Assembly (NCBI RefSeq): GCF_022751215.1
Contig: NZ_JAICDG010000001.1
Location: 2,170,001 to 2,234,000 of the forward strand
Length of the DNA stretch: 64,000 bases
DNA from: Actinomadura terrae
Lineage (GTDB): Bacteria > Actinomycetota > Actinomycetes > Streptosporangiales > Streptosporangiaceae
Direction: 5' to 3'
Shown here piece by piece: positions 7,457 to 15,719 of the stretch; the stretch's first letter is position 1, and each line of letters starts with the position of its first letter. Under the pieces are notes generated by a model. It was not told the DNA's origin. It saw nothing but the letters and a program-made list of their open reading frames with translations, and made no database searches. The position numbers and the translations under genes are program-made.

Positions 7457-8141
7457 CAGCCAGTCGACGTGTCTGCTCAGGGGCGGAACGGCATCGCCCT
7501 ATGTTAGAGGATGAACCCCTGTTTTTGGGAAGGATGAATTACGTGTCTGCGGACGCCGGACCCTACCGCGCAGAAGGGTCGCCGCGTCGCGGGAGCCGTC
7601 CGCTCGCCGCATCCCGAGGGTACCTCCGTCCGCGTTGTGCGGACGCCGCGCCGGGAGCCGGGGACCTCGCCGACCGGTCGGTCGGACCGTCTTGATCGGC
7701 CGTGACCAGTGCAGTCGGTGTCGGGACGGGTGCGGAACGTGGGGGGAATCCCGCCCGCCGGCGGCCTTTTCGAGATGGCGCGGCGGCCGCCGCGCAAACC
7801 CCTCGTGTGCGAATTGCCCGGCGTTCTTCCGGTTTGATGATGACGAAAGTCACCCGCTTTTCTCGGCCCTTCCCATGACACGGGAATGACGGCTGCCTGA
7901 CAACTTGGAGAATGTTCCTCGCGGCGGGTCCGGGCGTGCGGGGCCCCTCGTCCTGGTACGGGCTGCCGCTGGGCGCCGCCGGTGCCCGCCCCGGCGCCTC
8001 CTCGCCGAGGCGCCGCCGTTCCTCGAATCACGCGCCCGGCGTTGGCGCAGGTGGCGGGCCGAGTGATCGTTTCCGGCGCCGGCTATTTCGTCGAGGTATT
8101 GGCCCGGTGCTTTCCCGGCGTCCTCCGTGTTTCGGCCGGCC
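7457..8141. other. 685-bp stretch without a convincing gene
   Basis: Contains the promoter region of the XRE regulator (about 7485-7540, AT-richer, with two TTCATCC copies on the minus strand). A small frame MNYVSADAGPY... (ATG at 7533, about 53 codons) has GGGAAGG just upstream but the spacing is too short and I see no homology; I do not call it. The rest is GC-rich without conserved motifs. Confidence 0.5.
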
Positions 8142-8921
8142 TCAGGCGTCGCGGCGGGTGAAGGCGAACGCGGCCAGGGCGAGCGGCACGAGCGCGTACG
8201 CCAGCATCACCGCCACCGCGACCGGCACGGGCAGCAGATCGCCGTAGATGGAGTCGCCCGCGCCCAGCCCGGAGACCTCCGAGGCCAGGCCGCTGAGCAT
8301 CACCGAGCCGACCCGCGCGTCCCACGGCGCGGGCAGGTGGAAGACGAGCAGCGGCAGGACGTGCCACAGCAGCACGACCGCCGTGATCGCGCCCGCCGCC
8401 GACCGGGTGAGGAGCCCGAGCGCGAGCCCGAGCAGCGCGAACACCGCCACCGACGCGCCCTCCACGGCGAACGCGGGAAGGTCGTGGCAGACCGAGCCGT
8501 CCTGGTCGACGAAGGACCGCCCGCCGATCACCAGCCGGGGCCCGAGGCAGGACGCGAACGCGACCGCCTCGCCCGCGGCGAGCCCCACCGCCGCGACCAC
8601 GACCGCCTTCGCCGCGACCAGCCGACCCCGGCGCGGGACGGCGGCGAGGCTCGTCCCGATCGTCCCGCTCCGGTACTCCGACGTCACGGACAGGACGCCG
8701 AGGACCGCCAGGCACAGCGAGGCGACCCACGGCCCCATCAACTGGAGCGGACGCAACGGCAGGTCGCCGCGCTCCTGGGCGGACAACCCGTCCCAGACCC
8801 GCGCCTCCTGCACCGCGATCAGCATCAGCACGAGCACGAACCCGCCCGCGACCGACAACGTCCACCGGGTCGAGCGGACCGAGCGGAGCTTCCACCACTC
8901 CGCCGCCACCGCGTCGATCAC
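8142..8921 (-). CDS. ABC-2-type transporter permease
   Basis: 259 aa with about six membrane segments (for example WTLSVAGGFVLVLMLIAV near the N terminus, WVASLCLAVLGVLSVTSEYRSG, then two central pairs and a final LLPVPVAVAVMLAYALVPLAL helix). The motif SVTSEYRSGTIGTSL after the second helix is typical of the ABC-2 family of drug and lipid exporters. Its ATG overlaps the stop of the ATPase gene (8918-8921), so the two form one exporter. It faces a divergent two-component system, a common arrangement for stress-induced exporters. Confidence 0.87.
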   Translation of the reverse strand: MIDAVAAEWWKLRSVRSTRWTLSVAGGFVLVLMLIAVQEARVWDGLSAQERGDLPLRPLQLMGPWVASLCLAVLGVLSVTSEYRSGTIGTSLAAVPRRGRLVAAKAVVVAAVGLAAGEAVAFASCLGPRLVIGGRSFVDQDGSVCHDLPAFAVEGASVAVFALLGLALGLLTRSAAGAITAVVLLWHVLPLLVFHLPAPWDARVGSVMLSGLASEVSGLGAGDSIYGDLLPVPVAVAVMLAYALVPLALAAFAFTRRDA

Positions 8922-10027
8922 GACGCCGCCCCGAACTCGACACTGCCCGAGGTCAACGCCATGTAGGCCTCCTCAAGGGACGCGTTGCGCGGCGTCACCT
9001 CGTACAGCGGAATCCCGTGCGCCGCGGCGTGCTCACCGATGGCCTCCACACCCAACCCGCTCACGACCAGCACACCGCTGCCCCACTCCCCGGCTGCCGC
9101 CGCACCGCCTTCGGCCGTCGTCCTGCCGTCTCCACCTGTGGCCGTGCCGCCGTGGGATGCCGCGGCGAGGCGCACGCTCGTCGCCCCCGCCCTTCCATCC
9201 GCCACCGCGCCGCCGTCTCCGCGTGCGGTCACGCTGCCTTCGACTGTCGTCCTGCCGCCTTCGAGCGCGGAGCCGGTGGCTGTTCCGTTCGCGCTTTCGA
9301 CGGTGCCCCCGGCTGCCACGAGCACCCGCGTCAGCTCGTCCGGACGGGGCGAACGCACACGTACGCCGCGTCCGAAGCGGTCCGCCAGCTCGCGCACCGA
9401 CGTGTCGGCGATCAACCGGCCGCGTCCGATGACGACCAGCCGGTCGGCGGTCAGCTCCATCTCGCTCATCAGATGGCTGGAGACCAGCACCGTGCGCCCC
9501 TCGGCGGCCAGCGCGCGCATCAGCTCGCGGATCCAGCGGACGCCGTCCGGGTCCAGGCCGTTCACCGGCTCGTCGAAGATCAGCACGCCGGGATCGCCGA
9601 GCAGCGCCGCCGCGATCCCGAGCCGCTGCCGCATGCCCAGCGAGAACCCGCCGACCCGCCTGCGCGCGACGCCCGCCAGGCCCACCCGTTCCAGCACCTC
9701 GGCGACCCGCCGCGTCCCGACCCCGTTGCTGCGCGCCAGCCACCCGAGATGGTCGAACGCCGTCCGTCCGCCATGCACGGCGCTCGCGTCCAGCAGCGCC
9801 CCGACATCCAGCATGGGTCGCCGCAGAGACGCGTAACGGCGGCCGTTCACCAGCGCCTCACCGGACGACGCGGCGTCCAGTCCGAGCAGCACCCGCATCG
9901 TCGTCGACTTGCCTGCCCCATTCGGTCCGAGGAAGCCGGTGACGCTCCCGGGCCTGACCTCGAACGACAGCCGGTCCACGGCCACCGTCCGGCCGAACCG
10001 CTTCGTCAGCTCGCGTACCTCGATCAC
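8918..10027 (-). CDS. ABC exporter ATP-binding protein with low-complexity insertion
   Basis: 369 aa from a GTG at 10027 behind a GAGGGTGG ribosome site. Walker A is GPNGAGKST (about 34-42), the signature loop GGFSLGMRQRL (about 127-136) and Walker B VLIFDEPVNGLD (about 148-159), as in daunorubicin-resistance DrrA-type ATPases. Unusually, residues about 244-317 are a Gly/Thr/Ala/Glu-rich stretch with repeated GGRTT(V/A)EG-like words, inserted between the accessory-domain strands that normally join directly. Partner of the permease encoded downstream; probably controlled by the divergent two-component system. Confidence 0.87.
   Translation of the reverse strand: MIEVRELTKRFGRTVAVDRLSFEVRPGSVTGFLGPNGAGKSTTMRVLLGLDAASSGEALVNGRRYASLRRPMLDVGALLDASAVHGGRTAFDHLGWLARSNGVGTRRVAEVLERVGLAGVARRRVGGFSLGMRQRLGIAAALLGDPGVLIFDEPVNGLDPDGVRWIRELMRALAAEGRTVLVSSHLMSEMELTADRLVVIGRGRLIADTSVRELADRFGRGVRVRSPRPDELTRVLVAAGGTVESANGTATGSALEGGRTTVEGSVTARGDGGAVADGRAGATSVRLAAASHGGTATGGDGRTTAEGGAAAAGEWGSGVLVVSGLGVEAIGEHAAAHGIPLYEVTPRNASLEEAYMALTSGSVEFGAAS
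9077..9298. repeat. Low-complexity insertion inside the ABC ATPase gene
   Basis: About 220 bp of degenerate CCGCC/GTCGTCC-rich DNA, in frame, encoding the Gly/Thr/Ala-rich stretch of residues 244-317. The flanking protein sequence (VLVAAGGTVE and GVLVVSGLGVEAIGE) would join smoothly without it, which suggests in-frame repeat expansion. Confidence 0.5.
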
Positions 10028-10195
10028 ACCACCACCCTCGCCGGGACGGACCTCCCCGCACATCGGAGCCAGCTCCGGGTTTCGCGCCCGGCGCCGCCTC
10101 CGCCCGTGCTCCGAGGACGGCGCGCCGTATCGAACCCAGGGATGACGTCCACCGGCCCGACGCGATCACGGCGACGCCCCCGCTACCGTCGTGAC

Positions 10196-11365
10196 GTGGA
10201 CGAATCCGAGCGCCCCCTCCTCGTCCGGCGCATGAGCCGGCGTCGGCTGATCGGCCTGGACGTCGCCGCGGCACTCCTCTACACGCTCCTGACGACGGTG
10301 CTCTCGGGCGGGGACGCCCCGGCCCTGCTCGCCTGCACGGCCGCCGTCGCCACCGGCCTCCCGCTGGCGGTGCGCCGGTTGTGGCCGGTGCCGGTGTTCG
10401 TGGCCGTCCTCACCGTGTCCGCCCTCGCCTTCCTTCTCGACCTGCCCTGGGACTCCTTCGCCGCCGCCGCGTACGCGCTGTACACGGTCGCGCTCACCGA
10501 GCCGCGCCGCCGCTGGATCCCGACCTCGCTGATCGGAGGCCTCAGCGCCCTGGTCATCCTCGGCGGAGCCGTCGCCGGTCCCGGGAGCTGGCACACCCGG
10601 CGCGTCGCCGCGCTCGTGCTCGGCCTCGCCGTCCTCGGCGCCTCGTGGGCCCTCGGACGCGCCGTCCGCGAGCGTCGCGCCCAGGCCGACCGGGCCGCCC
10701 GCCAGCTCGCCGACCGCGCCGTCGGCGACGAGCGGCTGCGCATCGCCCGCGAACTCCACGACGTCGTCGCGCACAGCATGAGCCTGATCGCCGTCAAGGC
10801 GGGCGTCGCCGTCCACGTCGCCGAGGCCCGTCCGGAGGAGGCGCTGGACGCCCTCCGCGTCATCGAGACCACCAGCCGCGGCTCCCTCGCCGAGATGCGT
10901 CACCTCCTCGGCGTCCTGCGCGCGGGCTCCGTCCCCGACACCGACCCGGTCTCCGCGCCGGACCTGGCCCCCTCGCCCGGCCTCGACGAGCTGCCCGCCC
11001 TGGCCGAGCGCGCCGCCATGGCCGGGGTCCGCGTCGAGCTGGACGTCCGCGCCGGTGACCTCCCCGAGGTCGTGGCCCTCTCCACCTACCGCATCGTCCA
11101 GGAGGCGGTCACCAACGTCGTCAAACACGCCGCGCCCGCCCGATGCCGGGTCCGTGTGGAGGCGGACGGCCACCGGATGCGCATCGACGTCACCGACGAC
11201 GGCCCCGGCGTCCGCGTCCTGCCCGGCGGCGCCGCGCCGGGGGAGGGGCACGGCCTGGTCGGCATGCGCGAGCGGGTCGTGATGTACGGCGGCGACTTCA
11301 CCGCGGGCCCGCGTCCGGGAGGCGGCTTCGCGGTCTCGGCCCGCTTCCCCTACGATCCGGCGTGA
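10196..11365 (+). CDS. Two-component sensor histidine kinase (NarL/DesK type)
   Basis: 389 aa from a GTG at 10196. The first ~150 residues hold four or five membrane helices without a large external domain. The HisKA_3 dimerisation region carries the phospho-acceptor His in RIARELHDVVAHSMS, followed by an HATPase domain with the N box (QEAVTNVVKHA) and G boxes (DDGPGV; GHGLVGMRERV). Kinases of this class often sense membrane stress or the activity of a neighbouring ABC exporter. The response regulator gene overlaps its stop codon, and the ABC exporter is divergent across a 168-bp gap. Confidence 0.9.
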   Translation: MDESERPLLVRRMSRRRLIGLDVAAALLYTLLTTVLSGGDAPALLACTAAVATGLPLAVRRLWPVPVFVAVLTVSALAFLLDLPWDSFAAAAYALYTVALTEPRRRWIPTSLIGGLSALVILGGAVAGPGSWHTRRVAALVLGLAVLGASWALGRAVRERRAQADRAARQLADRAVGDERLRIARELHDVVAHSMSLIAVKAGVAVHVAEARPEEALDALRVIETTSRGSLAEMRHLLGVLRAGSVPDTDPVSAPDLAPSPGLDELPALAERAAMAGVRVELDVRAGDLPEVVALSTYRIVQEAVTNVVKHAAPARCRVRVEADGHRMRIDVTDDGPGVRVLPGGAAPGEGHGLVGMRERVVMYGGDFTAGPRPGGGFAVSARFPYDPA

Positions 11366-12030
11366 CCATGACCGATCCCATCCGCGTCCTCGTGGCCGAC
11401 GACCAGGCGTTGCTGCGCGGCAGCTTCCGCGTCCTGGTCGACACCGCGCCTGGCCTGCTCACCGTGGGCGAGGCGGGCACCGGAGCCGAGGCGGTCGAAC
11501 TCGCCGCCTCCGAGGCTCCCGACGTCGTCCTCATGGACGTCCGGATGCCCGAGATGGACGGCATCGAGGCGACCCGCCGCATCTGCGCCGACCTGCCGGA
11601 CGTCCGCGTCCTGATCCTCACCACGTTCGACCTGGACACCTACGTCTACTCGGCGCTGCGCGCCGGGGCGAGCGGGTTTCTGTTGAAGGACACCCCGCCC
11701 GCCGACCTGCTGTCGGCCATCCGTGTCGTCGCCTCGGGGGAGTCCCTCCTCGCCCCGACCGTGACCCGCCGCCTGATCGCCGAGTTCGTCCGGCGCCCCG
11801 GCCCCGTCCAGCCCCCTCCCACCGGACTGGACGGGGTCACCGACCGCGAACGCGAGGTCCTCACCCTCATCGCCCGCGGCCTCTCGAACACCGAGCTCGC
11901 CGCGCACCTGCACCTGAGCCCGGCGACGGTGAAGACGCATATCGGGCACCTGCTCGCCAAACTCCAGGCCCGCGACCGAGCCCAACTCGTCATCGCCGCC
12001 TACGAAACCGGCCTGGTCACGCCCCGCTGA
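11362..12030 (+). CDS. LuxR/NarL-family response regulator
   Basis: About 220 aa. The start is either the GTG at 11362, overlapping the kinase stop as GTGA, or the ATG at 11368. The receiver domain has acidic DD at 11-12, phospho-acceptor Asp57 (VVLMDVRMP) and Lys near 104 (FLLKDTPP); the C-terminal LuxR helix-turn-helix reads LTDREREVLTLIARGLSNTELAAHL..ATVKTHIGHLL in outline. Cognate of the upstream kinase; likely activates the divergent exporter genes. Confidence 0.92.
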   Translation: MTMTDPIRVLVADDQALLRGSFRVLVDTAPGLLTVGEAGTGAEAVELAASEAPDVVLMDVRMPEMDGIEATRRICADLPDVRVLILTTFDLDTYVYSALRAGASGFLLKDTPPADLLSAIRVVASGESLLAPTVTRRLIAEFVRRPGPVQPPPTGLDGVTDREREVLTLIARGLSNTELAAHLHLSPATVKTHIGHLLAKLQARDRAQLVIAAYETGLVTPR

Positions 12031-12216
12031 CCCGCACCGCACGAAGACGGAAGCAGCGCACCCACATGCGAGCCGCAAAGCGACCTCGCACACGCCAGGC
12101 CCCGGGCACCGTCCGAGCCACGCCGCCTTATAAACCAGCCTGGCCACACCATCCATAACTGTCGGTCGGACCTAGTGGACACAGGCAGGATGTGGACCGT
12201 ACGTAGGACGAACAAC
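12031..12216. other. Non-coding lead-in to the 12.2-kb repeat array
   Basis: 186 bp after the response regulator. A TATAAA-like AT patch lies at about 12129. No gene and no clear terminator hairpin is visible. A GTGGAC(ACAGG) word near 12175 resembles the boundary of the tandem units that follow. Confidence 0.4.
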
Positions 12217-12844
12217 CTCCTCGGTCTTGCCTGACAGGCCCATGGGGCCGCTGAAGCTGAACCCCGAGCACCGCAAGCGCCCAGCCGAATGCGAACCCCT
12301 GGACGTCCGCCGAGTGGTGTTAGTGGACAGGCTCCTTCGGCCTTTGCCTAGCAGCGCCTGTGTGCGCTGATTGAGCCGCTACTGCCAAACCTCGAGCGCC
12401 AAAGCGCTAACCGGGAGATGAACGGCTGGCCGCTCGCCAAGGGTGTTGATGGACGTGCTCCTTCAACCTTGCTCGGGCAGCGCCTGCGTCAGCCGATCGA
12501 GCCGCTGCCGACGCACCTCCAGCGCCCGTAAGCGCTAAGCCCGACGCGAACGGCTGGACGTCCGCCCAGTGCAGCTAGTAGACAAGCTCGTTCAGCTGTC
12601 CCCCGCCCCCGGCCTGTTTGAGCCGATCGGGCCGCTGACGCTGAATCCCGACCGCCGCCAGCGCTGAGCCGGGCGCGAATGCCTGGACGCCAGCCACCAG
12701 CTGTTAGCAAGCAGCCTCCTTCAGCCTTGCCGACAAGGCCTGTGAGCTGATTGAGCCACTGCCTCCGAACACCGAACGCCAAGCGCTGTACGCGCTCAGC
12801 CGGACGCAAACGCGTGGACGCCCGCAAGGAGTGGTTAGCGAACG
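12217..12844. repeat. Five diverged tandem copies of a ~115-130-bp unit
   Basis: Units begin with CTCCTTC-like words at 12217, 12332, 12458, 12587 and 12717. Each then has GCCTGT..GCTGATTGAGCCGCTG, a GAGCGCC..AAGCGCT segment that can pair with itself, a CCGGACGCGAACGCCTGGACG segment, and ends near GTGGTTAGTGGAC. Copies differ by many substitutions and small indels, so the array is old. All frames contain stops across copies, so it is not a gene in its present state. The AAGCGCT inverted segments could give each copy a hairpin. Confidence 0.7.
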
Positions 12845-12927
12845 CGGCCGTCAAGCGAGGGCCCTGGCGGAAAGGCGAGAACACGGGCGACGGGCGAGGA
12901 CGGTGTGCGGGGCTCTCGAGTCTCTGC

Positions 12928-13830
12928 CTAGAGCAAGGTGGGGGCGAGCCGTTCGAGGTGGTCGGCCGTCGAGGGGAGGTCCGGGGCGAACACCGAGGCG
13001 ACGACATGGTCGGCCCCCGCGTCGAGGTGGTCCTGGAACCGCCGGGAGATCGCGGCCTCGTCGCCCCAGTTGAAGCACAGGTCGACGACCTCGTCCGACC
13101 CGCCGTCCGCCAGGTCGGCGTCGCCGTAGCCCATCTCCCTGAGCATGCGGGCGTAGGGCGATCCAGGCATGAGGATCCCCGGCGCCTGGCGTGCGATGGC
13201 GCGTGCCTTCGCGGGGTCTGCCTCGGGAATCACGGTCTGAAGAGTGATCAGCAGCTTGTCCGGGCCGAGCGCTTCCCGCACGCGCCGCGTGTGCTCGGCG
13301 GGCATCAGCGCGGGGAGTGCGCCGTCCGCCCGCTCGCGGGCGACCGCCTGCATCTTCGGACCGAGGGCGGCGATCAACCTGGGGAAGGGGACGGACGGCA
13401 CCGGAGCGGCCTCGACAGCCGCGTCCATACCGTCCAGATATCCGCGCATCTTCGCGAGCGGGCTGGTCCACTGCTGCCCGCTCTGCTCGACGATCGGCCC
13501 CATGCTGACGCCGATCCCGAGCGCCAACCGGCCCGGATAGGCGTCGGCCAGCACCGACGCGGCCCCCTGCATCGTGGCCGGATGCCGTGCCCACAGGTTC
13601 GCGATGCCCGAGCCGAGGACGATCCAGTCGGTCGCCGCGAGCATCACGCCGAGCTGGGTGAACACCTCACGTCCGCCGACGGCCTCGTTCACCCAGATCG
13701 AACCGTAGCCCGCCTTCTCGACGCGCACGGCGGCCGCCCGCCATTCGTCGGCGGGGGCGAGCGGGGTCATCAGCGTGGCCCCGATCCGCCCGAGCCTCTT
13801 ACGCGCCTCGTCCACGGCGGTGATCTTCAT
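12928..13830 (-). CDS. LLM-class (probably F420-dependent) oxidoreductase
   Basis: 300 aa, a luciferase-like TIM barrel. N-terminal strand RIGATLMTPLAPADEW, the VEKAGYGSIWVNEA helix and the motif GRLALGIGVSMGPIV..SGQQW match the TIGR03620 group of actinobacterial LLM proteins, many of which use cofactor F420. The barrel end (DVV-type SVFAPDLPSTADHLERL) is intact. The gene is divergent from a TetR regulator across about 92 bp that holds an ATCGTT..AACGAT inverted pair, so it is probably the regulator's target. Substrate unknown. Confidence 0.85.
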   Translation of the reverse strand: MKITAVDEARKRLGRIGATLMTPLAPADEWRAAAVRVEKAGYGSIWVNEAVGGREVFTQLGVMLAATDWIVLGSGIANLWARHPATMQGAASVLADAYPGRLALGIGVSMGPIVEQSGQQWTSPLAKMRGYLDGMDAAVEAAPVPSVPFPRLIAALGPKMQAVARERADGALPALMPAEHTRRVREALGPDKLLITLQTVIPEADPAKARAIARQAPGILMPGSPYARMLREMGYGDADLADGGSDEVVDLCFNWGDEAAISRRFQDHLDAGADHVVASVFAPDLPSTADHLERLAPTLL

Positions 13831-13861
13831 CCTGCCTCCTCGAAAGAGCCCTACAATCGGA

Positions 13862-13895
13862 ATCGTTAGCCCGCTTAGGACAGTACCGGAACGAT
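13862..13895. promoter_or_regulatory. Possible operator between the LLM and TetR genes
   Basis: ATCGTT at 13862-13867 and AACGAT at 13890-13895 are inverted with a 22-bp centre, in the 92-bp divergent gap. A strong AGGAGG ribosome site lies at about 13911-13916 before the TetR ATG at 13923. Arms are short, so the operator call is tentative. Confidence 0.35.
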
Positions 13896-13922
13896 CGCCC
13901 CGTTTGTCAAAGGAGGACGCGG

Positions 13923-15329
13923 ATGGCCGCCGACCCGCTGGTCCCCCGGCGCTCGGACGCGCTGCGCAACCGGGAGAGGATCATGCAGGCCGCGCTGGAG
14001 GCCTTCGCCGCCGACGGCAGTCTCGCCCCCCTGGACGACATCGCACGCCGCGCCCGGGTCGGGGCCGGGACCGTCTACCGCAACTTCCCGACCAAGGAGG
14101 CGCTGTTCAAGGCCGTCATCGCCGACCGCCTCGAACGGGTCGTGGACGAGGCGAGGTCCCTTGCCGACGCCGAAGAACCGGTGGAAACGTTCTACGGTTT
14201 CGTTATGCGAGTGGTGGAGCGCGCCATGGTCAACCACGCGCTCTGCGAGGCGATCGCGCTGGACGAGGGGATGCGCGCCTTCGAGGGCAGCGGCTTGGAG
14301 CAGGCGTTCAACGACGCCCTCGGGCTGCTGCTCAGAAGGGCACAGGGGGCGGGCGGTGTCCGGCCTGACGTCGACATAGCGGATATCAGGGCGCTCCTGA
14401 CCGGGTGCCTGATCATGGAACGCCAGCGACGCACGACCGGCCCGCCCGGACGCATGACGGCGCTCGCGTGCGACTCGCTCCGCCCGCACCAGCAAGAGCC
14501 TTTGAAGGCACGTAACGAAACTCGCCACGCGTCACGTAACGAAACGTGCGAGATCTGCGGCACCCCGCTCATGGCCGCCCGGACAGGTCGCCCCGCCCGC
14601 TACTGCGGCGCGGCGTGCCGCCAGAAGGCCCACCGCCGTCGCTCGCTCGTCCGCCTGACACGAAATCCGGTTGATCAGCCGATCCAGCCCACGGGACGCT
14701 TGGGCTTCGCCTTTCGCATGGGGAGCCAGCCCTTGATGACGTCCACCCGGGAGATCCGTGCCGACTTCGACCGCGACTCGATCACGGTCTACCAGGCGTA
14801 CGGCCCGGAGATCGCCGGTCCAGCAGCGCGGCACGGCACGTTCGTCCCCCCGTTCTCCCGTGGCCGCATGACCTGGATCAAGCCGTCCTTCCTGTGGCTG
14901 ATGGCGCGCAGCGGCTGGGCGCGCAAACCGGGCCAGGAGCGCGTGCTCGCCATCCGGATCAGCCGCGCGGGCTGGGAGGAGGCCCTCGGCCTGGCCGTCC
15001 CCACGGCCCCGGACCACCGCGTCTTCCGGGGCCCGGACGAGTGGCGCCAACGATTCGCGGACGCGGTCGTCCACGTCCAGTGGGACCCGGAACGATCCCT
15101 GCGCGGCCAGAAGCTGGAGGCACGGAGCATCCAGATCGGTCTCAGCCGCCACGTCATCGGCCGCTATGTCGACGACTGGATCATGGAGATCGAAGACCGC
15201 ACGCCCCTCGTCCACAAACTGCATCGCCTCGTCCAGGACGGCCAGGCGAGCAAGGCCAAAAAGCTGCTCCCACCAGAACGCCCGTACCCGCTGCCCCCCG
15301 AACTGGCCCAGCGCATCGGCGCCGACTGA
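13923..15329 (+). CDS. TetR regulator / zinc-motif / DUF4291 composite reading frame
   Basis: 468 codons without a stop. Residues 1-175 are a TetR regulator (RRARVGAGTVYRNFPTKEALF recognition region). Residues about 203-235 hold a zinc-type motif, CEIC..15 residues..CGAAC, then a basic RQKAHRRR patch, a tail seen on some actinobacterial TetR proteins. Residues 272-468, beginning at an internal ATG (14736), are a complete DUF4291 protein (REIRADFDRDSITVYQAYGPEIA; RMTWIKPSFLWLMARSGW). This may be one fusion or two genes that lost an intervening stop; no ribosome site precedes 14736 clearly. The TetR part probably controls the divergent LLM gene. DUF4291 has no established function that I can state. 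Confidence 0.72.
   Translation: MAADPLVPRRSDALRNRERIMQAALEAFAADGSLAPLDDIARRARVGAGTVYRNFPTKEALFKAVIADRLERVVDEARSLADAEEPVETFYGFVMRVVERAMVNHALCEAIALDEGMRAFEGSGLEQAFNDALGLLLRRAQGAGGVRPDVDIADIRALLTGCLIMERQRRTTGPPGRMTALACDSLRPHQQEPLKARNETRHASRNETCEICGTPLMAARTGRPARYCGAACRQKAHRRRSLVRLTRNPVDQPIQPTGRLGFAFRMGSQPLMTSTREIRADFDRDSITVYQAYGPEIAGPAARHGTFVPPFSRGRMTWIKPSFLWLMARSGWARKPGQERVLAIRISRAGWEEALGLAVPTAPDHRVFRGPDEWRQRFADAVVHVQWDPERSLRGQKLEARSIQIGLSRHVIGRYVDDWIMEIEDRTPLVHKLHRLVQDGQASKAKKLLPPERPYPLPPELAQRIGAD
14509..14545. repeat. Direct repeat CACGTAACGAAAC, two copies 24 bp apart
   Basis: Exact 13-bp copies at 14509-14521 and 14533-14545, in frame, encoding ARNET and SRNET just before the zinc-type motif of the composite TetR protein. 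The 24-bp phase keeps the frame. Confidence 0.6.
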
Positions 15330-15422
15330 CCCCGACCGGCCCCGCGCCACCCCAACCCCCCGAGCCCCACCCCATCCAGCCCCCAGGGAGACCCTGCCGG
15401 TCGCCAGAACAGTCCAGACGAC

Positions 15423-15532
15423 CGCCGAAGACGGCCCAGCCGGGCGCCGAGGACGGCCCGGCCGGGCGCCGAGGACGGTCCTGCCGAGCGCGGAAGACGG
15501 CCCGGCCGGGCGCGGAAGACGGCCCGTGCTCG
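15423..15532. repeat. Five tandem copies of a 22-bp repeat
   Basis: Units start at 15423, 15445, 15467, 15489 and 15511; the shared core is CGAGGACGGCCCGGCCGGG with 1-5 differences. It lies in the 390-bp gene-free gap between the DUF4291 frame and the double-MazG gene (15330-15719), in which I see no gene. Units abut directly without spacers. Confidence 0.8.
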
Positions 15533-15719
15533 GCGGTCACCAGTGCCGCTGCGGTCGCCGACGCCGCCGGTGCGGACACTCCCAGGGTCCACGCGACAAG
15601 TTCGGGGCGATGCGCTCGGTGAAGGCGGTCACGGTCAGATCGATCGCTTGGCCTTGCCCTGGTGTGTTCGTCAGGGACTGGGGCCGTCGCGGTCACTGAC
15701 GCTGCTGGGGCGGACGGTT

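Noticed and set aside
7533..7694. Small + strand gene MNYVSADAGPY...
   Set aside because: Ribosome-site spacing is too short and composition looks like random GC-rich DNA; no recognisable homology.
14736..15329. Separate DUF4291 gene
   Set aside because: Kept inside the composite entry because there is no stop before it and no clear ribosome site at 14736; listed there as the alternative.
327..15532. The 21-bp and 22-bp arrays as CRISPR arrays
   Set aside because: Units abut without unique spacers and no cas1/cas2 genes are present; the Cas4-like gene alone is not evidence.
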